A stretch of DNA of 64,000 nt from Nitrospinaceae bacterium. Its GTDB lineage: Bacteria > Nitrospinota > Nitrospinia > Nitrospinales > Nitrospinaceae. Positions 19,024 to 26,935 of this stretch are shown here, piece by piece. Each line of letters starts with the position of its first letter. Position 1 is the first letter of the stretch. The position numbers were made by a program, and so were the translations under genes. Where the stretch lies: assembly GCA_028278405.1 (NCBI GenBank), contig JANQEK010000015.1, positions 1 through 64,000 on the forward strand, read 5' to 3'. The notes beneath the pieces are model-generated. The model saw nothing but the letters and a program-made list of their open reading frames with translations. It had not been told where the DNA came from and searched no databases.

Positions 19024-19038
19024 CCCCGCCTCCACCAA
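19024..19038 (+). repeat. Second copy of the tmRNA-end-like 15-mer
   Basis: CCCCGCCTCCACCAA is identical to 11523-11537 and lies in the same orientation. Together the copies bracket the membrane protein and dab operon (about 7.5 kb). A chance exact 15-bp match over this distance is improbable. As at the first site, no intact tmRNA or tRNA body precedes it. Confidence 0.55.
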
Positions 19039-19060
19039 TTCTTGATCCAAGCGGACCAAT

Positions 19061-19095
19061 AAGCTCCACAGAACCAGGCAAAATGGGGCTTTTTT
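19061..19095 (+). terminator. Terminator-like hairpin after the second repeat
   Basis: AAGCTCC (19061-19067) pairs with GGGGCTT (19085-19091, one G-T wobble) and is followed by a run of T. It lies 23 bp after the CCA-like end of the repeat, where a tmRNA terminator would be expected. No upstream plus-strand gene that it would serve was found. Confidence 0.45.
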
Positions 19096-19177
19096 GTTGT
19101 CCTCAGGTCCGGTAATATAGGTCAAATGAAAATGGGTTGATCCGATTCAAAAGTATCCCTTTTAATGGGTTTTTGCC

Positions 19178-22100
19178 ATGAAGGATTCTGATAAAAAACA
19201 GCGCCTTCCATCTGCAGCACCCCCCTCTCTCAAACCCAAAAAATCACGCTTATTGTTGAAATTACTTCTTGGTCTTGTCGGCCTGTTCGCTCTTCTGATT
19301 GTTTTGATCCTGTCTGTCGACCTCAATACGTTTCGCGAGCCGGTGGCAAAAGCCATCTCACAAGCTACAGGCATGAAAGTCAGTATTGAGCATCTTGGTT
19401 GGAGCTTCTCCCCAGGATTAAAAATCGATTGCAAGGGTGTGCAGGTGTTTTCCGGCGAAACAAAGGAAGAACTGGTATCCACAAAGGAGTTACTGATCAG
19501 CTTGAACTGGCTGCCTCTGCTGGAAAAACGGGTCGTTGTCGATAGCATTTCCCTTGTCGGACCTGTCCTCAAAATTGCGACCAACCCTTCCTCCGCAAAT
19601 GAGCCATCACCTCCTCTGCAAAAACCATCGGGTGCTGGTGTCAATTCAAACTCTTCTTCTCCCGCATCAAATGGGGCCTCTTCTCCTGACCCGCTGCAAC
19701 CCGTGCGCGAATTCCTTAAAAATCCTAACTTTACCTTAACTGCAATTAATCTGGTTGCGGGACGGGTGATTCTCCAGAATAAACAAACCGGTAAAGAAAT
19801 CGCTTTAGATACTGAAGGCCGGATGCAAATCGAAAGAGATAAGACGCGGGTCGGCTTGACTCTGGAGGATATCAAACTGGGCACGAGCAATTTAAAAGTT
19901 GAAGGCGAGATTCACACAGATGATTTTTTGTCGGCCAACTCGCCTATGCAAACCCACATTCGTGTAAATGCGTTCAGCGTGTCTGATCTACTTCCAGTTT
20001 TGGAATGGGTTCCTGAAACCCGCGATGCCATTTACCGGAAATTAAAACTCAAGGGGAATGTCCAAACACTGGAATTAAAATTGAAAACTCCCATCGATTC
20101 TGTGATGGACGTGGATTCCCTTATGAGTTCAGCGGACGCTACGCTAATTCTGAAGGGAGACAAACTTTCACTGGTCCAGTATGGGAACACCGTTTCCGCC
20201 TCAACGCTGGATACGGATGTTCGGTGGAAGAACCAACAATGGGAGCACAAAATTGTTCTAGGTATTTTGGGAGGAAACGTTGAATCCCAGGGTCAGATGG
20301 CCTTAAGAAAGGGTCCTAAAAAAGCCGATGACTGGAAAATGGTTTCGAAGTTGATTCTTGAAAAAATCAACCTGCGTGACTTAAAAACCCAATTCTTCAG
20401 CCAAACCGCTCAATTTCCGGAAAAAGGAACGATTTCGGCCAAGATCTACGTTCAGGGTCCGGCTCTTCATCCAGAGCTGATTCGAGGGACAGGAAGTATC
20501 AGCACGCAGGATCTGGCCATTCCTGTGCAGGGTACTGTTGTCTCCCTGGCCCATGTGGAAGGAAAAGGAGAATGGCTGGGAGACCAGTTGAATCATCAGA
20601 TTCAACTGGCTGCTCTGGGCGGCGAGACGACTGTGAAGGGAAATTTAAGATTCAAAAAGGATCGTCAGGGGCAATGGGACCCGGTGATCGATTCTGAAGT
20701 GACTCAAAAATCCATTCAACTGGCTGACCTTAAGCCACTGGTTCAGAAGAACTGGTTTCCTGAGAAGGGAACTTTAACCGGCAAAATGCGTATTCTCGGG
20801 CCGGTGTTGCGTTCGCAATTGCTTCAGGCGAAAGGAGAAATAGAAATTACGGATACCGCCGTCCGGCATCAGGAAACCGATGTTCACCTGGCCTCCATTA
20901 AAGGGACCGGCCGGTGGTTCCAGAATCAGCTGGCACATGACGTGAAAATGAAAGTTTTTGATGGCAGTGTACGCATTAAGGGAAATCTGAAACTAAAAAA
21001 GGCCAAAAAAGGGGACCTGAATCCCTTGATCGATTCTGATGTCATTACCCAGTCGATTCAACTGCCCAGCCTTCAGCCTCTGGTGCAAAAAACCTGGTTT
21101 CCAAAAAAAGGTGCATTGCAGGGGACCGTCCACATATCGGGCCCGCTGTTGCAGCTGGATGCCATAAAGAGTAAGGGTAAACTCAAATTTGCAGATCTTG
21201 AAGTTGCGGTGAACAATGCCTCCCTGTCCATCCCTGCAGTGGAGTTTGACGGTACATGGGCCAATAACCGGTTGATCCATGATGTCAAAGTGAAAGTATT
21301 GGAGGGAAATATCCAGACTAAAGGGCAACTGCTCTTGAAAAAGGATCGCAAGGGCAAACGTGACACCGTACTCGACTCGAAGATATTCATTAAACAGGTT
21401 GCCCTCAAACCGTTAAAACCTTTAGTCGCTAAAAACTGGTTTCCGCATCAAGGAACTTTGGATGGAACCCTTCAAGTGCGGGGCTCTGTGATGCGACCTC
21501 AGGCAATGAAGGCGAACGGAAAACTGAGAGTCCGGAATGCCGCCACCGAATTTGGAGGTAAAAATATCCCTCTGTCCCAAGTGGAGGGTCAGGGCTCCTG
21601 GCAAAAGGATAATTTAAAGCATCACATAATAGCCAAAATATTTGGCGGAGAAGTTTCTCTGAAGGGGAACCTGATTTTCAGTAAAAACAAACAGGGCGAG
21701 TTGGACCCCATGATACATTCCAGCATTAAGCCGAAGTCCATTCAACTGTCTAAACTCCGGACATTGATTGGGAAAGACACCCTTCCCTTAACGGGAGCCG
21801 TCACCGGGGCCATTCATCTGAAAGGTCCGGTTCAAAGGTTTTCAGAAGTGGCTATAACCGGAAAACTGACCGGGAACAAGATTCGAATGAAACTTCAGGA
21901 AAAACCGTTTGCCATTAAAAAAACGTTATTAGCATTTAATCCCATGCCAAAAAACCATCTTGAAGTCGGTTTCGACTTGAGCGATATCTCAATCGGCGAT
22001 TACAGGTTCCAGAAATCCCTTGGGCGCATGGTGTATTCACAAAAGAGCGTTGAATTGACCCATGGAAAGATCTGGCCTAAAACAGGGGAGGTTTCTTTAA

Positions 22101-22807
22101 ATGGAAATTATGAGTTTGAAACCAAGGATTATAAACTCAAATTTACCGGCAATGGACTTCGAATGGAAGATTACAAAGGGGAGTTTATTGAAGGACCCTT
22201 GGGTTTTAAAGGAAATTTGTTTGGAAAAGTTTTAGCCAAGGGATTCAAGAAAGGGCTTTCCGGCAAGGTGCAAGTCCATTCTGAAAATAGTAAATTGCTG
22301 AAGACCGGAAATACTCTCGCTCAGATCGTCAACACCTTGAATTTAAAATTTTTAAAAGGGGCTGAAAAGGGGGTTGCGATCGATTTCCTCGGTGGGGACT
22401 GTGAAATAAAAAACGGTGTTGTAACCACGAAAAACTTCAGAATGCTCAGCCCCGTCCTGAAGGTATGGCTCAATGGCAACGCGGATTTGTCCGAAGAAAA
22501 AATAGATGCGGTAGCCACGGCTATCCCCAAACAAAGCACAGAAAAGATTTTCCGGAAAGTGGATAAGGAAAAAGAGCGCCTGAAAAAGAAATTAAAAAAG
22601 GTACCCGTACTCGGTGAAATCTTCGGCGGGTCAGAGGAACAGGGGGGACTGGTGGATGATATCTTCAAGTCGGTTCCAATATTTGGAGAAGAAAAAAAGG
22701 ATGGGCAACCAAGGAGCTTGCTGAAGTTTCACTTTGATATCGCTGGCTCTTTTGACAAGCCCAAAGTAAAATATGCTCCCGAGAAAACTTTAGGACTCAA
22801 ACAATAG
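19178..22807 (+). CDS. AsmA-family envelope protein with five internal repeats
   Basis: A 1209-aa protein anchored by one N-terminal helix (about residues 26-48) with a large periplasmic part. It opens with the AsmA signature NTFREPVAKAISQATGMKVSI and ends with an AsmA-like C-terminal domain (IVNTLNLKF...DFLGGDCEIKNGVV). Between about residues 390 and 950 there are five repeats of roughly 115 residues, each around I-x-L-x-x-L-x-x-L...FPxKGTLxGxxxIxGPxL. AsmA relatives are large bridge-like proteins implicated in phospholipid transport and outer-membrane homeostasis. The YCII gene follows after 7 bp. Confidence 0.88.
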   Translation: MKDSDKKQRLPSAAPPSLKPKKSRLLLKLLLGLVGLFALLIVLILSVDLNTFREPVAKAISQATGMKVSIEHLGWSFSPGLKIDCKGVQVFSGETKEELVSTKELLISLNWLPLLEKRVVVDSISLVGPVLKIATNPSSANEPSPPLQKPSGAGVNSNSSSPASNGASSPDPLQPVREFLKNPNFTLTAINLVAGRVILQNKQTGKEIALDTEGRMQIERDKTRVGLTLEDIKLGTSNLKVEGEIHTDDFLSANSPMQTHIRVNAFSVSDLLPVLEWVPETRDAIYRKLKLKGNVQTLELKLKTPIDSVMDVDSLMSSADATLILKGDKLSLVQYGNTVSASTLDTDVRWKNQQWEHKIVLGILGGNVESQGQMALRKGPKKADDWKMVSKLILEKINLRDLKTQFFSQTAQFPEKGTISAKIYVQGPALHPELIRGTGSISTQDLAIPVQGTVVSLAHVEGKGEWLGDQLNHQIQLAALGGETTVKGNLRFKKDRQGQWDPVIDSEVTQKSIQLADLKPLVQKNWFPEKGTLTGKMRILGPVLRSQLLQAKGEIEITDTAVRHQETDVHLASIKGTGRWFQNQLAHDVKMKVFDGSVRIKGNLKLKKAKKGDLNPLIDSDVITQSIQLPSLQPLVQKTWFPKKGALQGTVHISGPLLQLDAIKSKGKLKFADLEVAVNNASLSIPAVEFDGTWANNRLIHDVKVKVLEGNIQTKGQLLLKKDRKGKRDTVLDSKIFIKQVALKPLKPLVAKNWFPHQGTLDGTLQVRGSVMRPQAMKANGKLRVRNAATEFGGKNIPLSQVEGQGSWQKDNLKHHIIAKIFGGEVSLKGNLIFSKNKQGELDPMIHSSIKPKSIQLSKLRTLIGKDTLPLTGAVTGAIHLKGPVQRFSEVAITGKLTGNKIRMKLQEKPFAIKKTLLAFNPMPKNHLEVGFDLSDISIGDYRFQKSLGRMVYSQKSVELTHGKIWPKTGEVSLNGNYEFETKDYKLKFTGNGLRMEDYKGEFIEGPLGFKGNLFGKVLAKGFKKGLSGKVQVHSENSKLLKTGNTLAQIVNTLNLKFLKGAEKGVAIDFLGGDCEIKNGVVTTKNFRMLSPVLKVWLNGNADLSEEKIDAVATAIPKQSTEKIFRKVDKEKERLKKKLKKVPVLGEIFGGSEEQGGLVDDIFKSVPIFGEEKKDGQPRSLLKFHFDIAGSFDKPKVKYAPEKTLGLKQ

Positions 22808-22814
22808 GAAAAAA

Positions 22815-23129
22815 ATGCCAAACTTTATGATTGCTTATTATGGAGGCAACCAACCGAGCTCGGAAGAAGAGAGAATGGCCCAGATGGAAAAGTGGCAGGC
22901 CTGGGTTAAAGGTCTTGGAGATAAGATTGTTAATCCGGGAACGCCGTTGCCGATTTCAAAACTTATAACGTCGAATAATGTTCAGGACGATAATGATCCA
23001 AACTCGATGAAAGGATTCGCAGTGGTTAAGGCAGAAAACATTGATGCTGCCGTAAAAATTGCGCAATCTGATCCCTTTCTCGGAAATGGCGGAACCATTC
23101 GTGTTTCTGAGATGATGGAGATGAAATAA
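22815..23129 (+). CDS. YCII-related domain protein
   Basis: A 104-aa ferredoxin-like-fold protein: MPNFMIAYYGG at the start, the helix EERMAQMEKWQAWVKGLGDKI, a GFAVVKAENIDAAVKIAQSDPFL segment and a final GTIRVSEMMEM strand. This matches YCII/DGPF-type small proteins, whose biochemical role is mostly unknown. It has an AGGAAAA ribosome site and follows the AsmA gene by 7 bp, so it is probably on the same transcript. Confidence 0.8.
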   Translation: MPNFMIAYYGGNQPSSEEERMAQMEKWQAWVKGLGDKIVNPGTPLPISKLITSNNVQDDNDPNSMKGFAVVKAENIDAAVKIAQSDPFLGNGGTIRVSEMMEMK

Positions 23130-23162
23130 GATGGCCTCACCAACCCAGCTGGTAACAGGCAA

Positions 23163-23675
23163 TCAATCAGAAAAATGTCGGACGTAGTGGACCAGTTGCC
23201 AGACCTCATCCTCCTCCAGATACTTGAATGGTTTCATCCGCGTACTGTGCGAACCGTGTTTGATGATCCAGAACAATTGCCCGTCGGATACCTCCTGCAT
23301 AGTCTGGTAGCAGGTAAAATCCCTGGGATATGGCTGCATCCGGGCAAAGATGACACCGAAACCATTACCCTTGAACCCATGACAGGTTTCGCAGGCAATT
23401 GGTTGAACACCTTTATGAAATAACTGTTTTCCTGCAGCGATGTTTTCTGGACTGGCGGGTAGAGGATTTTTCATTCCAGTATACGGTTCCGGGGCGGGTG
23501 CAGTTCCGCGGGTCTGCGGGCACAGTCCAGCGGGATCAATGGTCTTCATCTCCACGACTTCCTTCTCTGCAACAGGTTTGCTGGCTTGCTCCACTCTATC
23601 GCAACCGGACAAAAGAATCACCAGGCAAAACCCGGTTATGGCATTAGTCCACAATTTAGTTGATAAAAATTTCAT
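23163..23675 (-). CDS. Mono-haem cytochrome c lipoprotein
   Basis: The N-terminus is a lipoprotein signal with lipobox LLSGC (Cys25). One haem c site, CETCH, lies near residue 95, and the likely distal Met is in STRMKPF within the typical C-terminal helix (EDEVWQLVHYVRHF). AAGELFH-type sequence AAGKQLFHKG precedes the haem. At 170 aa it is a class I cytochrome with a linker. It is a plausible periplasmic electron carrier in this nitrite-oxidising organism, but no neighbour ties it to NXR. A GGGGGG-rich ribosome site supports the ATG. Confidence 0.9.
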   Translation of the reverse strand: MKFLSTKLWTNAITGFCLVILLSGCDRVEQASKPVAEKEVVEMKTIDPAGLCPQTRGTAPAPEPYTGMKNPLPASPENIAAGKQLFHKGVQPIACETCHGFKGNGFGVIFARMQPYPRDFTCYQTMQEVSDGQLFWIIKHGSHSTRMKPFKYLEEDEVWQLVHYVRHFSD

Positions 23676-23934
23676 AATCCCCCCTACGGTAATTTTGCGT
23701 TCTTGGAAACATGTTTATTATAAAGATATATTCCAGCCACGGTTTATTCCAATGTACGCAAGGAGTAAGATAAATAGCCACCAGCTCTTAAAATGTCCTT
23801 AAAAATCGCGCTTCTAATTTAAAATTACCTGAAAACAAAAATATTCCTCCATAAATAGTTATTGTAATTTCCCACACTAAAACCCGTTCGTTCCGCGGTC
23901 TACACTTCATCTTTTTTGTTGTTATACTAATTGA

Positions 23935-24318
23935 ATGAAATCTAAGAAGAAGTTTGTCATTGTGGGGCTCGTGCTGGCGCTTATACTATTGTCGGTTGTG
24001 GGGGTGATGTTGTATCAGAAGGATACCCAAACCGTACAGCAGGCCAAGGTGGTCAAGGCTTATTTTGTGAATTTCTGTATGGAAAACGCGCGCTATCCCA
24101 AAAAAGAGGAGTTCGAAAAGCGCTTCGCCAAACTGGCGGCAGACCCCGACTGGTTCTACTGGCCTGCAGAAGATTTGACCCGGGGCACTTTCCAGTATCC
24201 GATGACGCTGCCTGTCCCCTCCGCTCCCGGCGATTCCAAATTTTCTGAGTTCATGCCCGTCATTTATTCCTACGCTGTGCGCAATCCCTGCCAGACATTT
24301 TCCAGAGAACTTTTATAA
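23935..24318 (+). CDS. Hypothetical membrane-anchored or exported protein
   Basis: A 127-aa protein with a basic N-terminus and one hydrophobic helix (about residues 7-27), then a soluble domain with two Cys (NFCMENARYP and NPCQTF), a layout reminiscent of type IV pilin-like proteins without their processing motif. No family was recognised. It converges with the PhoX-like gene, whose stop is 7 bp away. Confidence 0.6.
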   Translation: MKSKKKFVIVGLVLALILLSVVGVMLYQKDTQTVQQAKVVKAYFVNFCMENARYPKKEEFEKRFAKLAADPDWFYWPAEDLTRGTFQYPMTLPVPSAPGDSKFSEFMPVIYSYAVRNPCQTFSRELL

Positions 24319-24325
24319 TCCGCTC

Positions 24326-25576
24326 TTATTTTGATTGCTTGCGTATTGCCCAGGTTCCATCGCCATCCGGCGCAGCCGAGTGTTGGACGTTGACGTAAAT
24401 CGTTTTTTTGTCGATGGGATCATAATAAATTCCAGAGCCTTCGGCTTTTGGGTCCGACAGGGAAGCGAACAGATATACCTGACTTGCAACCGGTCCGGTT
24501 CCGACCGCCACCCATATATCGGAGGGAACGTTGTCCTCCATGATCATCAATTTTCCATCCGGAGTTTTTGCCAGATTGTCGGGACGCTTCAGACCCGTCA
24601 CGTAACCGGCATGTCCGGGACGACCTCTCTCCGCCGGAACATTCACACCCGGTTTGACGTAATTGGACACTCTCAAGGTAGCCAGATTGATAGCGATCAC
24701 GCGGCCTCTATAATTTTCGTTTCCGGCAGCATCAACAGTTCCTTCGGTCACGGAGGCGTACAAGGTATTCCCTATGATTTCCAGGTCTTCCGGGCGCTGG
24801 TAACTTTGGCCTCCTTTGAGAGAGCCGTCCTTGCGGGCATCCAGGGAATCAATGGGCCCTTCCCATGCCGCCTGGCCGAGACCTTCGCGTGTATCGCCCT
24901 TTATGATTTTCAGAACGAACAGCTTGCCACTGGACAGATCGCCGTAGCGGTCGGGAATAAATTTATAGATTCCACCTCCACAGGGGACAAATCCACAACC
25001 GATCGTCAGGCTTTTCCATTCGTCGACGACATAAATATTGCCCTCGGCATCAACAGCAATTCCCTCATGAGACATTCGGCCTACGGCGTCCCGTTGCAAC
25101 ACGGTTCCCGAAATTCTGTCCGGGTTCAGGACAAATTCAAATATTCGCCCACCGGTTCTTTCTTCGGCGAACAAAAAACTGCCCCAGGGAGTCCATCGAA
25201 TTCCATCCACCATTTTCCATGACGGGTTTTGCGCCAGAAGCCGGGTCGTGCGGTTTTTCAAATCGACCACCGAAACCGCTCCTCCCTCAGGTTCGTTTTC
25301 CGCTTCATGGGTCCGGTACAGGAAGCGTCCGGCATTCGGTCCGGTTTCGTTGACAGTCATCATGTCGGTCATATCGTTTCTGGACCGATCATAGATGTTC
25401 AAATCCGATTCACTGGATACACGTGTTTGGGAATATCCTTCGGGCAATTTCCAGGGCGCAGTCGGGTTCCAGTGGGCCGGATCAGCGGATTCACTAATAT
25501 GAGGGTGATCGGTACCGGCCATTGCCGCATTGAAGCCAAAGGTCAAAACCAGCACAGTGAAAATTTTTCGGGGCAT
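24326..25576 (-). CDS. PhoX-like (DUF839) exported protein
   Basis: A 416-aa protein with a cleavable signal (ending NAAMA), then a beta-propeller-like domain: GAVSVVDLKNRTTRLLAQNPSW, DGIRWTPWGSFLFAEE, RMSHEGIAVDAEGNIYVVDEW, YQRPEDLEIIGNTLYASVTEG, RPDNLAKTPDGKLMIMEDN. This matches the alkaline-phosphatase PhoX/DUF839 group, which uses Ca/Fe cofactors; phosphatase activity is not certain. ATG at 25576 is preferred over the adjacent TTG, with AAGGAG upstream. Confidence 0.78.
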   Translation of the reverse strand: MPRKIFTVLVLTFGFNAAMAGTDHPHISESADPAHWNPTAPWKLPEGYSQTRVSSESDLNIYDRSRNDMTDMMTVNETGPNAGRFLYRTHEAENEPEGGAVSVVDLKNRTTRLLAQNPSWKMVDGIRWTPWGSFLFAEERTGGRIFEFVLNPDRISGTVLQRDAVGRMSHEGIAVDAEGNIYVVDEWKSLTIGCGFVPCGGGIYKFIPDRYGDLSSGKLFVLKIIKGDTREGLGQAAWEGPIDSLDARKDGSLKGGQSYQRPEDLEIIGNTLYASVTEGTVDAAGNENYRGRVIAINLATLRVSNYVKPGVNVPAERGRPGHAGYVTGLKRPDNLAKTPDGKLMIMEDNVPSDIWVAVGTGPVASQVYLFASLSDPKAEGSGIYYDPIDKKTIYVNVQHSAAPDGDGTWAIRKQSK

Positions 25577-25721
25577 CAATTCAGAACGCTCCTTGTCAAA
25601 TTTTATAAGACCAACGCAGGTCGATCTCCAATGCTACATGCTCCATAGCCTCGATATCAAGGCACTTTTTCCTCCGCACTTCGGGTCTTTATTAATAATC
25701 CGGCAAGAGTTATCCTTAAGC

Positions 25722-26456
25722 ATGTGGCCGGTCACGACTTTAATCGTTATTGCAGTTTGCCTGATGATTCTTGAACGGATCATCCCCGATCAACGCCTGC
25801 CGCATGTTCCCGGCTGGTGGATACGTGTGGTCCTTATCAATCTTGTGCAATTGGGACTGGTTGTTTTGGGGGGCGTTACCTGGGATCGATGGCTTCAACG
25901 ATGGAGCCTGTTTGATCTGTCCGCTTTACCAAACCTTTTCGGGGCCGCACTGGCCTACCTGACCATTACCTTTGCATTTTACTGGTGGCACCGATGGCGG
26001 CATGACATCAATTTCCTGTGGCTTCTTACCCATCAGTTTCATCACAGCCCGCAGAGGATCGAAACGATCACCTCTTTTTATAAGCACCCCCTGGAGATTT
26101 TGTTGAATTCGATCATCATTGGTGCCATCACCTATACCGGCCTGGGTCTATCTCCGGAAGGAGGAGCATGGGTGATGGTAATGACTGGAGTTGCTGAGTT
26201 TTTTTATCATATGAATATTTCCACACCGCGTTGGATTGGAAATTTTATACAACGACCTGAAAGTCACCGTATTCACCATCAAATGGGTAAGCATTACAAT
26301 AATTTTGCGGATCTCCCAGTATGGGATATGTTATTCGGCACATTTATTAATCCGGTCACAACCACCAACCCATGTGGCTTTAAGGAACCCCGGGAGCAGC
26401 AATGCATTGACATTCTTTTATTCAAAAATGTTAACGGGCCTGTCCCAAAAAAATGA
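25722..26456 (+). CDS. Sterol desaturase / fatty acid hydroxylase family protein
   Basis: An integral-membrane di-iron oxygenase of the fatty acid hydroxylase superfamily. The His clusters are all present: HRWRH, HQFHH and HRIHH, embedded between four hydrophobic helices. I place the start at ATG 25722 (MWPVTT), where the first helix begins; an in-frame ATG at 25638 is possible but would overlap the divergent promoter region. The substrate is unknown. Its stop overlaps the next start by 4 bp. Confidence 0.85.
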   Translation: MWPVTTLIVIAVCLMILERIIPDQRLPHVPGWWIRVVLINLVQLGLVVLGGVTWDRWLQRWSLFDLSALPNLFGAALAYLTITFAFYWWHRWRHDINFLWLLTHQFHHSPQRIETITSFYKHPLEILLNSIIIGAITYTGLGLSPEGGAWVMVMTGVAEFFYHMNISTPRWIGNFIQRPESHRIHHQMGKHYNNFADLPVWDMLFGTFINPVTTTNPCGFKEPREQQCIDILLFKNVNGPVPKK

Positions 26457-26935
26457 AAAAACGCCGTATCTTATACATCATTCTTTTTTTACTCGGCTCT
26501 CTACAAATCATCGGGGTCGCCACAGGATCTCGCGCAGTCAAAGGAATCGGGCTGGCTTCGGTGGCCTCTCCTTTACCTCTCGTATTTTCTCACTTCAGGG
26601 GAATCGAAACATTCGCTGCTGATTTTTATATTCGATTGAGAAAAGACGGAAAAGTCGTATACGATTCTCAAATCACCTCCGAGTTGTACGAAAAATTGGA
26701 AGGCCCTTACAATCGACGCAATATTTATGGCGCTGTATTTGCTTATGGGCCTGTGTTGAGCCAACCTTCAGAAAAAATTCTGGTCGATTCTGTATTAAAA
26801 CAGGGTATATGTTTTGATGGTCCCTTGGTTGCAGAATTCGGGTTGCCTGCTGAATTTGATACTGTTGAAATTGAAGTTCACACAAAAACGAAGAACCAGG
26901 AGCAGACTCATTCTTTTGGAGTTCGTTGCGAATGA
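26453..26935 (+). CDS. Hypothetical exported protein coupled to an HTTM-DCC gene
   Basis: A 160-aa protein with an N-terminal signal or anchor (about residues 5-23), then a soluble domain with VVYDSQITSELYEKLEGPYNRRNIYGAVFAYGP and a second strand-rich part. Its start overlaps the desaturase stop (ATGA) and its stop overlaps the next gene's start (ATGA). This coupling to the membrane redox protein that follows suggests a shared task. The pattern recalls small partners of HTTM proteins, but no family was confirmed. Confidence 0.7.
   Translation: MKKRRILYIILFLLGSLQIIGVATGSRAVKGIGLASVASPLPLVFSHFRGIETFAADFYIRLRKDGKVVYDSQITSELYEKLEGPYNRRNIYGAVFAYGPVLSQPSEKILVDSVLKQGICFDGPLVAEFGLPAEFDTVEIEVHTKTKNQEQTHSFGVRCE

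Larger units (their letters stand above)
18712..19177. other. 466-bp intergenic region between dabB and the AsmA gene
   Basis: The two flanking genes diverge from this region, so it should hold both promoters. It also contains the second tmRNA-end-like 15-mer and a terminator-like hairpin on the plus strand. Short open frames on both strands (18817-19062, 18826-19125) lack family resemblance and convincing ribosome sites, and are not called. Confidence 0.5.

Noticed and set aside
18953-19037. tRNA-sized segment starting GGGGGC and ending GCCTCCACCA
   Set aside because: Six acceptor pairs can form, but D-, anticodon- and T-arms cannot be folded, so it is not a tRNA.
18817-19125. Overlapping short open frames on both strands
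   Set aside because: No ribosome site, no family resemblance and low-complexity Phe/Lys-rich content; judged intergenic.
24335-25222. Plus-strand frame of about 295 codons
   Set aside because: Antisense to the PhoX-like gene, which has a signal peptide and recognisable motifs; shadow.
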